This document shows, in pieces, positions 11,249 to 22,595 of a stretch of 64,000 bases of DNA (positions within the stretch are counted from its first letter, which is position 1; each line of letters begins with the position of its first letter). The DNA is from Magnolia sinica (taxonomy: Eukaryota; Streptophyta; Magnoliopsida; Magnoliales; Magnoliaceae). The stretch spans positions 53,485,658 through 53,549,657 of the forward strand of contig NC_080583.1 in NCBI RefSeq assembly GCF_029962835.1, read 5' to 3'. A program made the translations under genes and the position numbers. Under the pieces are notes generated by a model, which saw only the letters and a list, made by a program, of their open reading frames with translations, did not search any database and was not told the origin of the DNA.

Positions 11249-12385
11249 TTAATCAGATCCTGGAGAAGGAGCAGGTATGGTAGGATCAAGTTGATGAAGA
11301 CCCTTGTTTAAATGCCTAAGATATTTACGCATATATTTAAATTGTAAATCATGGGCAACATTCATGTTCTCTACCTTCTCCTCAAGTGCATGAAGACGAG
11401 CATCAAAATCAGATGGCTCATAGTCAGGATCATTTGCAGAGTCTGATTCAATTTCATCAAAAATGTCATCCATATTAATATCATCAGGAGGAAGATCACC
11501 AGCCTCATCCACATTCCCTGCTTCAGCTCCACAACCACCAACATCCACTTGGCTAGGAGCCAATTCTAATTTCATCTTGTTAATATTAGAGTTGTTAAAA
11601 ATAAGATGATGGATAGGAGCCTCTCCAACAGGCATAGCAACTAGCATGTGAGTATCTAAAACAGTCATAAGATAGGTAAATGGAATATTACTATGACCTG
11701 GATGGAGACGAAATTGAATGATGGAATGACATATTAACGAAGGCAGACAAACATTTACACCAGAGATAACAGAATGCAAAATCTGAACCATAAAGGAAGT
11801 CAGTTCTATTTTATTACCAGAATGTGGATATAGATTTGAAATAAAGATTCAGTGTAGAACCCTGTATCTGGGTAACAAGTACTTTGAGGGGAGTGCATTC
11901 CCCTTATGAGTCCATTGCACATCCATATTGCATAATGCTCTAGTGAGCATGATTTTTTCTGATTCTGAGGGTTTCTCAACTAGAGTATGAATAGGAATAC
12001 CCTCATCATTGACAAGTATGTCCATAAGGCCCGAAATCAGATGGCAGTCAATATCAAATGGACCTTCTCTAGCATCAATTTTGAACGTTAAATTATTAGA
12101 TGAAAAATTAGAAATGCATGCAAACACAGCTTGAGAAATAGATTAGTATGCAGGCCCACCCCAATGTAAGATGTTAGCCCATCCTACAGCTTAGAGAAGA
12201 GGAAGGATACAAAAAGGAGCAATGTGGTCTAGATCAACAGGTCATTTAACAATAACATTGTGCATTCGTAAATCCTGTATATATGAAGGATCATCTTCAG
12301 GTGACTGAAGATGGTGCCGAGAGATAGGAGTTGATCTAGAAGATGATGGTCCATGGGAAGTTTTGTTTTTACCTTTAGCATCCAT
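11249..12385 (-). pseudogene. Third ORF downstream of copia pol (env-like/accessory position)
   Basis: Lies between the RNase H stop and the 3' LTR, where Sirevirus-type elements carry an extra, often env-like ORF. From the ATG at 12385 (start MDAKGKNKTSHGPSSSRSTP) to the stop at 11249 there are exactly 379 codons in one frame, interrupted only by about four in-frame stops and no frameshift. The middle (about 12127-11600) is rich in hydrophobic and structured residues and resembles proteins annotated as putative plant transposon protein. The C-terminal third is acidic, then has a heptad-like segment (LHALEEKVENMNVAH) suggestive of a coiled coil. I see no clear transmembrane helix or signal peptide, so 'env-like' refers to position only; a domesticated host-derived segment is an alternative. 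Confidence 0.6.
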
Positions 12386-12853
12386 TTGCAATTAAGAGTA
12401 TAAAAATTAAGAGATTACAAAGGATGTAGAGTGGGGTTTGGCTAGAACAGATTTTTTAAAAGAAAACTCCAAAATTGCAATGAATCACAAAATAAATTAC
12501 TCAAAGAGTGAAAATGAAGTAATATTGACTAGAATCTATAAGAAAAACGTAAATGACGCACTAACCTTAAAGATCTAGGAAGGTGGGTACAACCGGTCGA
12601 GTGTCGGCTCGTTGGAGAGGAAATATGAAATGAGGAAGATGAGTTTTTTCCAAATTTTAATAGGTCCAGCATGCTACATGACTGGTCGTGGGTCGTCCTC
12701 GACCAGTCATGCCACGACTGGTAAAGGACGTCCACGATTGGTCGTGTACCGACTAAAATATGCAATTTTCATAAAAATTTAAAATTTAAACCAATAAATT
12801 ATCAAATATATATACATTATGATATAAGCATGCATGAATATTCAATTTAGATT
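12386..12853 (-). other. Spacer between copia RNase H and third ORF
   Basis: Non-coding spacer. At 12590-12750 it contains a second, smaller cluster of GACTGGTCG-type near-palindromes (CAACCGGTCGAG, GACTGGTCGTGG, CGACCAGTC, CACGATTGGTCGTG), the same motif as in the LTRs but inside the element. It could mark a promoter for the third ORF; that is inference. Confidence 0.5.
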
Positions 12854-13330
12854 TCACATACCAAGTTCAAATTTTAATTTATTAAACCTGCTTTTGTCGA
12901 TCGACTTAGTAAAAATGTCGGCAAGTTGAGTCTCGGTCGGGATATATTCCAAAGATATTATCTTTTCTTCCACTAATTTACGAATGTAATGATACCTAAT
13001 GTCAATGTGCTTGGTACGTGAATGTTGAATTGGATTTTTAGAAATATTTATTACACTGGAATTATCACAATATAAAACCATTGACTCCTGTGCAATTCTG
13101 TAATCATTTAACATTCTATTCATCCAAATAAGCTGAGTACATGCATTTACAGCTGCGATGTATTTAGCCTCAGCAGTTGAGAGCAATACAGAACTTTTCT
13201 TCTTGTTAAACCAAGAAACTAAACAATTTTCAATGTAGAAACAGCCACCACTGGTTGATTTCCTATCATCGATATTACCAGACCAATCAGCATCAGTGTA
13301 CCTAGCCAACTGAACACTAGTATCATGTGA
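12854..13330 (-). pseudogene. pol: Copia RNase H domain
   Basis: C-terminal domain of the copia polyprotein; it removes the RNA strand during cDNA synthesis. Motifs seen are [18 protein letters not shown] (first catalytic D), STAEAKYIAA and YCDNSSVI (third catalytic D), then the family end HIDIRYHYIRKLV and LADIFTKSIDKSRF. In the usual STAEAEY motif the E before Y is the probable catalytic residue; here its codon at 13163-13165 encodes K. A frameshift at about 13310-13320 separates it from the RT frame. The stop at 12854 is at the normal family end. Confidence 0.88.
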
Positions 13331-14043
13331 TACCAGAGACCCAAATTAACAGTACTTGCGACATATCGAATAATCTGCTTAACAACAGTTAGATGTGACT
13401 CTTTAGGGTCAGATTGATATCTAGCACAAATACCAACATTTAAAGCAATATCAAGTCTACTTACAGTTAGATAAAGTAAACTGCCAATCATACTACGATA
13501 TAATTTAGGATCCACACATTTACCTATAGAGTCTTTTGAGAGTCTTAAAGTTGTACTCATGGGAGTATCAAAATTTTTCTCATTTTCAAATCTGAACTTT
13601 TTAATCAAGTTCAAAACATATTTGGTTTGAGAAATAAAAATACCATCAGGTTGTTGTTTTACTTGCAACCCTAGGAAATAATTTAATTCCCCAACCATGC
13701 TCATTTCAAACTTAGATTTCATTAAATTTGCAAACTCAATAGTCATGTTAGTACAGGTAGATCCATAAATAATATCATCAACATAGATATGAATCATTAA
13801 GATATCATCATTATGTTTTTTAACAAAAAGAGTCTTATCAACACTATCCATTTGAAAATTATGACTCAGGAAAAACTTAGTCAATTTTTCGTACCATGCC
13901 CTGGGAGCTTGTTTCAAACCGTAGAGAGCCTTTTTTAAGCGATAGACATGATTAGCATTCTTAGGGTCTTCAAAACCCGTTGGTTGTTCAACATAAACTT
14001 CTTCATGCAGATCGCCATTTAAGAAGTTACTCTTTACATCCAT
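13331..14043 (-). pseudogene. pol: Copia reverse transcriptase, main part
   Basis: Reverse transcriptase copies element RNA to DNA. The open frame from 14043 holds [38 protein letters not shown], the catalytic [10 protein letters not shown] (intact YVDD), [10 protein letters not shown] and the connection region with [15 protein letters not shown]. The ATG at 14043 is not a real start: the codon before it (14044-14046) is a stop where the family has Q in KIYQMDVK, a C-to-T change. The frame shifts at the RNase H border. Confidence 0.92.
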
Positions 14044-14393
14044 TTAATAAATTTTGAATTTTCTAAAGCAAGCAATGGATATGAATAGTCTGATTGATTC
14101 AAGATGAGTTACTGGGGTAAAGGTTTCATCATAGTCGATGCCTTCAATTTGAGTGTACCCTTGTACAACCAGTCTAGCCTTGTTTCGAATTATATTACCA
14201 AGTTCATCAAACTTATTTTTTGAAAATCCACTTAGTTCTTATAATGTTTTTATCTTTAGGTCTAAGAATAAGATACCAAACATCATTTCTCACAAATTGG
14301 TTAAGCTCTTCTTGCATTGCTACTATCCAGTTTTCGTCAGTAAGAGCTTCTTTTATGTTAGCCGGTTCTATCTAGGATGTAAAGCACACGTAA
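14044..14393 (-). pseudogene. pol: Copia reverse transcriptase, N-terminal part
   Basis: Minus-strand translation gives the RT start: an EALTDENWIVAMQEELNQF segment, NDVWYL, TKWIFK, ARLVVQGYTQIEGIDYDETF and PVTHLESIRLF. A run of six A (minus) after TKWIF appears to add one base relative to the family frame, and a stop separates it from the ORF starting at 14043. It belongs with the RT at 13331-14043. Confidence 0.8.
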
Positions 14394-14861
14394 TTACATG
14401 TCTTCTAGTTGTCTATGAGTGTGCACACTAGTGAGAGGGTTTCTAAGAATTTGAGTGGTTGGATGATCTTTAACAGTCCTTAGTTCAGAGTTAGTTTCAT
14501 TTGATGAAGTATCTAGCTTGTCAATTAAAAGAACTTCATCGTTATCTGAACTTGAGGTAGGTGTATTTAAGTGATCATCGATTACCACATTAATGGACTC
14601 TTGGATCACACCAGTCCTCTTGTTCAGTACTCGATATGCACGACTGTTCAAAGAATACCCTAAAAAGATCCCTTCATCACTTTTAGTGTCAAACTTACCT
14701 AAATTTTCATGGTCACATAAAATATAGCACTTGCTACCAAAAACTTAAAAGTATTTGACAGTAAGCTTCTTATCAAACCATATTTCATAAGCTGTCTTAT
14801 AGTTTGATTTTCTCGTGTAGACCGGGTTGATTATATAGCATGCAGTATTTACAGCTTCAGC
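14394..14861 (-). pseudogene. pol: Copia integrase C-terminus and linker
   Basis: Includes the ORF at 14651-14394 with NSRAYRVLNKRTGVIQES followed by a serine/aspartate-rich stretch, the divergent linker between integrase and RT. The integrase C-terminus at 14652-14861 is interrupted by stops. It is nearly identical to 5522-5890 in the second tandem copy. Confidence 0.78.
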
Positions 14862-16001
14862 CTAAAGATTTTTAGGGAGCTTCATACTATTTAATATTAC
14901 ATTAGCCATTTCTTGAAGCACTCTATTTTTTCTTTCAACAATTCCATTTTGTTGTGGTGTTTTAGGTGTAGAGAATTCATGCGATATTCCCTGATCGCAA
15001 CAGAATTTCTCAAAACTACTATTTTCGAATTCTGATCCATGATTACTACGGATTTTACTAACTTGAGAACCTTTTTCAGTTTGGATCCGTTTGAGAATCC
15101 TTTTTACTTCATCAAGGTTTTTTGATTTATCTCTTAAGAAGGCTACCCAAGTCAATCTGATAAAATTATCTATGATTACCAGTATGTATTTTTTGCCACC
15201 TCGACTCTCCATCCTGGTTGGTCCTATAAGATCCATATGGAGAAGCTTGAGTGGTTTTGATGTGACATTGGAGTTCACCTTTTTGTGAGTGCTCCTAGTT
15301 TGCTTGCCAATCTGACATTCACCACATATTTTGTCTACTTTTTGTAGTTTAGGTAGACCTCTTATTAGTTCTCTTTTACTCAATCTATATAGATTGCAGT
15401 AGTGTATATGTCCAAGGCATTTATGCCATAATTCAGTCTCATCAGTATGGACCATTGGACACGATTGAATAGATGAGCTAGAATCACTTACGATGTAGTA
15501 GTTTTCAGAAGTTCTACGACCAGTTAATATTACTGAGCCATTTTCGTTTAAAATTTCATACCCTATGTTAGAAAATTTAACACTATGATTTTTATCGCAT
15601 ATTTGAGATATGCTCAACAGATTGTGTTTTAGCCCTTCAATGTATAAAGCATTCTCAAATAAAGGGAGGTTAGAGAGTTGAACCGTACCTTGGCCAATAA
15701 TCCTGCAGTTGCTACCATCACCAAATGTGATTAAACCATTAGTCATGTCTTTAAGAGTGGTGAACGAACCTTTATCACCAGTCATGTGCCTTGAGCATCC
15801 ACTGCCTAAGTACCACTTTGAATGTCTTGAAGCTTTAAAAGCCGTGTAGGCAACCAAGCAAGTAACCTTAGGAACCCATTTCATAACTGTTTTGAGTTTA
15901 AGAATATAGTTGGTCTTCTTATGTTTGTAGTTGTTGTAAGAATGACCCACTGAGTTAGATTTGAAGAACTCCTTAAGAAAATCAACTATTTTTTCAGCCA
16001 A
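14862..16001 (-). pseudogene. pol: Copia protease, GAG-pre-integrase and integrase core (first copy)
   Basis: 379 codons open. The order is: protease motif at residues 63-76, GAG-pre-integrase with the HHCC zinc finger (LWHKCLGHIHYCNL, then CGECQIGKQ) at about 195-240, and the integrase core with MDLIGP (first D) near 257, RSNHGSEF near 320 and QQNGIVERKNR (E) near 352. Two active-site changes are visible. The protease triad DSG reads GSG (codon 15804-15806). The second integrase catalytic D reads N (codon 15042-15044). Both are D in the copy at 5522-7764. The frame reads into the integrase C-terminus and stops at 14862. An enzymatically dead polyprotein is likely. Confidence 0.92.
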
Positions 16002-17618
16002 AGGATTTTGATTTTGATTTTTATTGTTGATATGGTTACTTTTAGGTTTGAACGATTGTTAAGTTTTAGCATTTTTAGAAACCTTTTGATTTGGGCTATT
16101 TCCTTTTGAGTTTGAAGACTCTCCTTTCACAAACATAGGAGGTGTATTGTTCTGCTTAGGAGGAACATTTTTCGTAGCCCAAACCAGATCTGTTGCCACA
16201 TTTTCTTGATCCAGACAAAAGTTTTTCTAACTTTGGATCACTTTGGGCATACCTCCATGTATCCTTTAAACTCAAAAGAGAAGAGACTTCAAGTTTAAGT
16301 TTTTCATTTTCAGATTTTAGATTTTTAATTAGGGAAGTTTTGAAATCTAAATTGTATTTTGATTTTTCAAAACAATCTGAAATGTGGAATTTTTCCAAAA
16401 CAAGTGAATCAAAATTTTCTTTAAGTTTTGAAAAATTTTCTTTTGGAAGTTTAAGTTTGACAGCAATTTTAAAACTTTCCTTGTATAGGGCATTATAAGC
16501 ATCTTGAAGATCTTCTTCATTTTCATGATCACTATTCAAATTTTCTTCACTACTAGAATCATCGTGATCTGAAAAAGTGAACTTGGCTAGAGTCATAAGA
16601 GCTTTGACTTCATTGTCTGACTCAGTTTCAGAATCTTCTGATTCAGAAGAGGCTTCAGTGCTAGAAAATTCATCCCAAGTAGCCAACATTTTTTTCTTTT
16701 TAAGTTTGTCCTTTTTAAGAACTTATTTGCTAAATGCCCATATTCTTGGCAATTATAACATTGACTATCTTTTAAAGATTTTCAAGTTTTAGATTTAGAT
16801 CTTTTCTTATCATTTGATTTTTGAAAGTTAACCCTCTTTTCACTATTGAAAATCTTGTAAATTTTTTTCGCAAAATGGGCCATATCATCTTCAGAATTTT
16901 TCAAATCAGAATTTTCTTGAGAAATATATTTAGAAGATTTAAGGGCAATAGAGTTACCTTTAGGAGCTTTAAAATTTAACTCATAGGTTTCTCAAGAACC
17001 AACTAATTCTTTAACCCTCATATTGTCCGTATCACGAAGTTCCTGGATTGTAGTCACCTTTGAGTTAAACCGTTCAGGTAGTGAGCGTAGTATCTTTGCA
17101 CACACTTTACTTTCTGGGATTTTATTGCCAAGACCCCACATAGAGTTCACAATGTCATTCAATCTTATATAAAAGTCCATGAACATTTCATTTTCCTCCA
17201 TATGTATTTCCTCAAATTTGGTTGTGAGGAGTTAAACTTTAGATTTTTTTGACAATTGATGTTCCCTCATGTGTCATTTCTAAAATATCCCAAGTTTGCT
17301 TTGCAGTATCATAGGATATAATTCTTTGAATTCATCCTGTGATAGTGCACAAGTGATTGCATTTAGTGCTTTTGCATTAGCACTACTCTCACTTTTTTGA
17401 AGTGTGCTCCAAGAAAAATAAGGTGAGATTTTCATAGATTTGGATCTATCGATACCAGTTACTTCAATGGTAGGAGGGGTTCATTCAGTCACTGTGTCTT
17501 TCCACACGCTATCATCCATGGATTTAAGGAAAATTCTCATCCTGGCTTTCCAATAGGCATAATTAGAGCCATCAAATGGTAGAGGCCTAGTGACTGAAAG
17601 GCTATCAAAATTTGACAT
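16002..17618 (-). pseudogene. gag: Copia gag (first copy)
   Basis: The start is inferred at the ATG at 17618 by colinearity with the other copy. Pieces include ORF 17201-16992 (MEENEMFMDFYIRLNDIVN) and ORF 16689-16156, the acidic serine-rich and coiled-coil-like region (DSETESDNEVKALMTLAKF). The zinc knuckle near 16720-16765 reads CYNCQEYGHLANKF: the last cysteine is lost through a one-base deletion. Several other stops and frameshifts occur. Gag would form the particle shell. Confidence 0.85.
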
Positions 17619-17685
17619 CTTATAAATAGCTTAGATCGATTAGCTCAGGAAATAAATCCTAAAATATAACAATTAAAACAAGCTA

Positions 17686-17701
17686 TTAGACTTTGATACC
17701 A
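17686..17701 (-). other. Primer binding site, first copia copy
   Basis: Minus-strand TGGTATCAAAGTCTAA, tRNA-Met-like, two bases from the LTR terminal CA at 17704. It matches the site at 8751-8766. Confidence 0.78.
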
Positions 17702-17703
17702 CT

Positions 17704-19632
17704 TGAAAAGGCCTAGCTATATGTCTTGGGGGGGGGGGGGGGGGGGGGCGTGAATAGGACTATGCCAAATTAAAACTTTAACAGCAGAATTTAAATGAAT
17801 AAAGTAAAGATAGCACTATAAACCAATCACTGTATGAAAATGTAAAGCAACCTTCAAATATTAGAACAGAGAGGTTGATACCAATGTTGTTCTAAGGACA
17901 ACCTTGCACCATAAAAACCAAGGGTTTATGGCAGGACAACCTTACTAAAACAATTTGAATATCAAAAACTCAAACTGAAAAGAAATAAAGGAAATAGCAA
18001 GAAATAAATTCTAAACTATTACAACATTCCCCACAATGCTTGAAATGTAAATATTACAACATTCACATCCACACATACATCCCACAAACTTGAATGATAA
18101 AAGATATAGAAATTACACAAACATTCAAATCACAAGACACAAAGAATTATAGTGGTTCTCCTGTGTGTACACTAATTGTTAAACAACAGCCACACAGTTT
18201 GCTACTCCACTCCTAATATCCTCACACAGGGGATATCAGCGTTCATTATCAAAAATAGGTTTTTCTCAGGTTCAATCAAAACCTTCACAATTGTGTCTTT
18301 CAAATGGGCTTACACAATCCAAAAACCCCACTTCTGAGTTTTCTGGCTCTCCTCAGATAACCAACAAATTGAGATTTTTCTAGCTTAATCTCAAATAAAA
18401 CTAAAAGAAGGAAATTTACAATAATGTAAAATACTTGGATTTCTCCTTTTGTAGCAGCCCGGAAGAACCAATTGGAGTAGAAGTTCAAATATAGAAGTTC
18501 AATTGTCCAATACTCACTTTGAAATGGTTCCAAGTTCTAATTGATTTTAAATTAAATCAAGTTAGGCTAGCTCTATTTGATTTTGATTCTAAGAAGTGGA
18601 ATATCCCAATTCTTCTTTCAAATTAGATTAGAATGTAGAAACAAAATCAAATAAGAAAAGCTAACAAAAGAGAATTTTAAGCATGCACAATGTAGCTTAA
18701 AGAAGAACTCAAACTTATCTCTCAGGGTGATGCCTTGATTTTACTTGAATTGGATTATCAAACTCTGAAATTCATGCTCTATTTATAGTTGTAGAAATCA
18801 CATCTACGTCTGGTCCTGTGGACACTAGATTGGTCATAGGATGAACTGCATTTTGAAATTTTGAACGCGATCGGATAAAACCGTTCCATGACTGGTCGTA
18901 GTCCTTACACGACTGGTCATGACCATCCTACGATTGGTCGTGAGGCACTAGGTTTGTTTGTTGTAGTTTGAGTCGTAGATCCTGAACTAGTCGTAGGGCG
19001 CGTCGTGCACTGTTCACACGACCGGTCGAAGAGAGTCCAGGACTAGTCATAGCTCAACCAAAAAGTTCTAAAAATTTGCAACAAACTTAGGATTGGTCTT
19101 GGAATTTCTTGTACTGGTCGAGTTAGTTCTAGGACTAGTCGAATAAGGTCCAGGACTAGTCTTAGAACAAACCAAACATCTATAAAATGATTTAATTTGA
19201 ATTATGTATACAAAATGACCTATAAGGTCAATCTAAGGTCATTCATACCTTAAATGTAAAGTATGGACATTGAAACTTCATTTCTTCAAATGATGGTTGA
19301 CCTTTGAAGAATATGAAACTTTGAGATCTCTACAAGATGTAGCTTGAACTTGAGATCTTCTAAAGCTTATACTTCATCTTGTACTTTAGTCTTGAGTTGT
19401 ACTTGAGTCTTGAATAAGAACTTGCCTTTTGATATAGCTCTTGGAAGACTCTGAACTTTGAAGCTTACAGTACATGACCTTGCATTTCTTGAAGTAGATC
19501 ACCATTCCTAACTTGAAGCATTGTGATGCAGTGTCTTGAACATATAAATCAACATGCTACACAAGACACAGATTGAGTTTTTGGCACCACAAAATTTAAC
19601 AACTAAAGGAGCAGGAAACCATAACACTTATA
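17704..19632 (-). repeat. Outer 5' LTR of the copia tandem
   Basis: Colinear with 8769-10729 over its full length. It is bounded by CCTTTTCA at the primer-site end and TATAAGTGTTATGG (degraded TG) at the outer end. The base after it belongs to gypsy RNase H, which marks the insertion point at 19632/19633. It contains the same near-palindrome cluster (about 18800-19160) and an anomalous G run. Confidence 0.9.
17728..17748 (+). repeat. Homopolymer of 21 G
   Basis: Twenty-one consecutive G residues replace the CTAGAGGGGAGG motif of the sister LTR (near 8800-8812). It may be real slippage or an assembly error. Confidence 0.9.
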
Positions 19633-20251
19633 ATGAATATGTACTTTAGGCTCTTGTGGTCATAGAACAACTTGAATTATTCTATGGGAACAACTGGAAT
19701 TCTTCCCCATAGAGATAGTGTCTCCATATCTTCAGGGCGAAGACCACTGCTGCCAATTCATGATCATGTGTCGGGTAATTCTCCTCGTGCTTCTTCAATT
19801 GCCTCGAAGCGTAAACAATCACCCTATCATTTTACATCAACACACATCCTAGCCCCAACTTCGACGCATCGCTATATACCACGAACGTCACTCCCTCTTG
19901 TGGAAGAGTGAGTACTGGTGCGGAAGTCAGTCTCATCTTTAGCTCTTGGAAGGCCGCTTTCGTGTTCTCGTCCCACGTAAACCAGTTGTTCTTCCTTATT
20001 AATTGGGTGAGCGGCCGCGCGATCCTGGAGAATTCCTTAATAAAGCGTTTGTAATACCCTGCCATGGCCAGAAAACTTCGAACCTTAGTGACTGTGGTGG
20101 GCAACTCCCACTTAGTTATTGCTTCCACCTTAGCCGGATCAATTGCTATCCCCTCTACTTTCACTACATGTCCCAGGAATTTCACTTCCTCTTCCCAGAA
20201 CTTGCAGTTGGTCAGCTTAGCGTACAGCTGATTCTCCTTCAGAGTGTTCAA
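19633..20251 (-). pseudogene. pol: Gypsy RT connection and RNase H (interrupted)
   Basis: The ORF from 20251 covers the RT C-terminus (FLGHVVKVEGIAIDPAKVEAI, GYYKRFIKEFSRIARPL) and RNase H (FTWDENTKAAFQELK, VVYSDASKLGLGCVLM). After a stop at 19832, minus-strand reading continues with [34 protein letters not shown] and DHKSLKYIF (19634-19660). It breaks there at the copia LTR. The catalytic residues of RNase H (D of YSDAS, E of HELAAV, D of TDHKS) are recognisable, although the last lies in a decayed, frame-shifted segment. Integrase, which should follow, is missing. Confidence 0.9.
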
Positions 20252-20830
20252 GATTGTGTGCAGTGTTGTTAGTGCACTTTTCGACTCTTTGAGTAAACCA
20301 GGATATCGTCAATGAACACAATTACGAACCAGTCTAGGTATGAAATGAATACCTAGTTCCTCAGGTCCATAAATAAGGTTGGGGCATTGGTGAGGCCAGA
20401 GGACATAGCCAAGAACTCGTAGTGCCCATAGCGAGTTCTAAACGCCGTCTTCGGTATATCATCATCCCTGATCCTCAATTGATGCTACCCTGATCATAGA
20501 TCTATCTTGGAGAAGTATCTGGCATCCTTAAGCTGATCAAATAGGTCATCGATGTGCGGAAGGGGGTATCTGTTCTTTATTGTCACATCATTCAGTCTTC
20601 TGTAATATATATAGAGACGCATCGACCCGTCCTTCTTTTTCATGAAAAGGACTGGCGCTCCCCATGGAGAAATGCTTGGGTGGATGAAGCCTTGGGCTAG
20701 CAACTCATCAATCTGGCTCCTCTGCTCCTCCATCTCGCAAGGAGGCATGCAAAATGGAGGCAATCATATGGGGGTGGTCCCTGGCTTGAGGTCAATACAA
20801 AAATCCACCATTTACCTAGTGGGCAGCCCT
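20252..20830 (-). pseudogene. pol: Gypsy reverse transcriptase
   Basis: The ORF at 20763-20494 has [41 protein letters not shown] and [15 protein letters not shown], the classic start of Ty3/gypsy RT. Past a stop at 20494 the minus strand continues with [21 protein letters not shown] and the catalytic box FIDDILVYSKS near 20285-20315. The aspartate pair is intact. Multiple stops and frameshifts show long decay. The RT connection and RNase H follow directly to the left. Confidence 0.92.
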
Positions 20831-20847
20831 GATATTTCTTGAAACAC

Positions 20848-21360
20848 CTAGGGAAAATCTCGCACTACTGGTATTTGATTGATGGTGGCTTTTACTATTT
20901 TGAATTTGTCTAGAGCCTGCAAGCTCTTGAACATCTCGCGCCTACCCCTCCCTTTCAAGGTGAAGGAGGCCTGCCCGGGGATGGATATAGTAACTGTCTT
21001 GTTGCGACAGTCCATAACCGCTCTTACCAATGTAAGCCAATCCATCCCAAGGATGACGTCAAACTCTCTGACGGGCATGATGATCAAGTCCACGGTTACT
21101 TCATGATTTGTGAGAGTTATGGGATATGCTCTGCATACTTTGTTTGTTTCTACGAATTTACCCATAGGGGATACTACGACTAAGGGAGCATGCATTCGAG
21201 TTGTATTCAGTTCTAGTTTAGATGCGATAGTAAAATTAATGAAAGACAAAGTTGCACCAGAATCAAATAGAGTAAGTACAGGGGTACCGTTGATGTGAGC
21301 GGTACCGTGAATGGTCTGAAGGGGGTCCTCTTCAGCCTTCATAGTGGTAACTGCATACAT
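20848..21360 (-). pseudogene. pol: Gypsy aspartic protease
   Basis: 170-codon open frame. LTLFDSGATLSFI, with the DSG catalytic triad, lies at residues 30-42, and a hydrophobic ILGMDWL flap-like motif lies near 109. This retropepsin would cut the Gag-Pol polyprotein. It reads straight toward RT (VVRDFP end, normally the VVREFPDVF-type linker). Its catalytic motif is intact, but there is no single frame linking it to gag or RT, so I class it as a pseudogene of the larger polyprotein. Confidence 0.9.
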
Positions 21361-22595
21361 TCGAGCTGGGGGAACCCTCTGCTGAGCTGGGGGTCCCTGT
21401 TTGGGCTGTTGGGGCCTGGGTGTTGCCCTAACTACTACCTGGTTCTGCTCAGGCGGTTTGACAGTAGTGGAATGCCCTCATCTCTCATCCTTTTGTAACA
21501 GTTTCGGGAGATGTGATTCCCTCTGCCACAGTAGTCGCAGTTCATGCTGGGGGGCATGGGCGGAGCTCTTGCAGGTAGTAACCTGAACCTCCTCTCTAGG
21601 ATAGGCGGAGTAGGAGGAACCTATCTCGGTCTGACCGGGGCGTCTCGGACTAGGGGGCATGACTTGATAGTGCAATCGAAGTCCTTCTCGACCCTCATCA
21701 CCTTATCTACCAATTTTGGGAAGTCCCTGAAATCCCATGAACATAATTACGACTGTATCCCGGGCTTGAGTCCCTCCTTAAACTTTTGTATCTTATACTC
21801 TATTTCCTCGAGGGCCTTGGGCACATATCTGGAGAGCTCGTCGAACCACGCCTCATCTGGGTGACAGTCATGCTTCCCTGCTCCAGCTTTAGAAACTGCG
21901 CGATCTTCTCATTCCTGCACGATCGAGGGAAATATTTCTCCAACAGCTTCATCCTAAAGCCTGCCCACGTCTAAGAGTACCCAGATGGCACTCTTCACTA
22001 TACACGCTACCACCAATTTTTGACTTCTCCTTCCAGCAGATACGTGGCCAGTTTAACCATCTGGGCATTCTGATCACTCTAATGGCCTCATCATCTAGGC
22101 GATCCTCGCCAACCAATGCTCTGCTTGTACTGGATTGGGTGCTCCTTCGAATGTCGGTGGCCGAAGCCTCTGGAACCGCTTAAAAATGTCTATGCCTCTG
22201 ATATCTCTATCTTGCGATGCCGCCCTACAATTCCTATCTCGAAGAGTCTCCATCATAAGTGCATACACATCCTGTTGCTGCTGCATGAATGTATCATGCT
22301 GCTATTGCATGGCTGCGACCATCTGTGTGAAGGCTGCAAAAGCCATGACCCTTGTATTTGAGTCTGCATGTGCATCAACTGAAGGCATCCTCTGCTCGAA
22401 GTATTGTGGGGGCAACCCTGACGGAATAACCTGAGGGGGAGGAGAGTCTTTACAGCTTCAGACCCCGTATTTAGATTTACCACTCCAGGTAGAAGGCCTG
22501 GCCTATATAGGGGATTGCGCTCTCGCTGGCACTCTATCGGTGGAAGGGGCTGTATATCGACTGTATGGGCCCGCTACGATCGTAACATGGGCGAC
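21361..22595 (-). pseudogene. gag: Gypsy gag
   Basis: Decayed Gag. The open piece at 22286-22095 has IFKRFQRLRPPTFEGAPNP followed by AEHWLARI, the usual N-terminal core of Tekay/Del-like Gag. Further pieces on the minus strand show WFDELSRYVPKALEEIEYK and KLVDKVMRVEKDF. The CCHC knuckle CDYCGRGNHISRNC is at 21498-21539, intact. The start near 22595 (MSPMLRS) is tentative and is followed quickly by a stop. Frameshifts occur between all pieces. Confidence 0.85.

Noticed and set aside
21544..21864. Plus-strand ORF opposite gypsy gag
   Set aside because: It is the antisense shadow of the Gag zinc-knuckle region, whose minus-strand translation has clear motifs.
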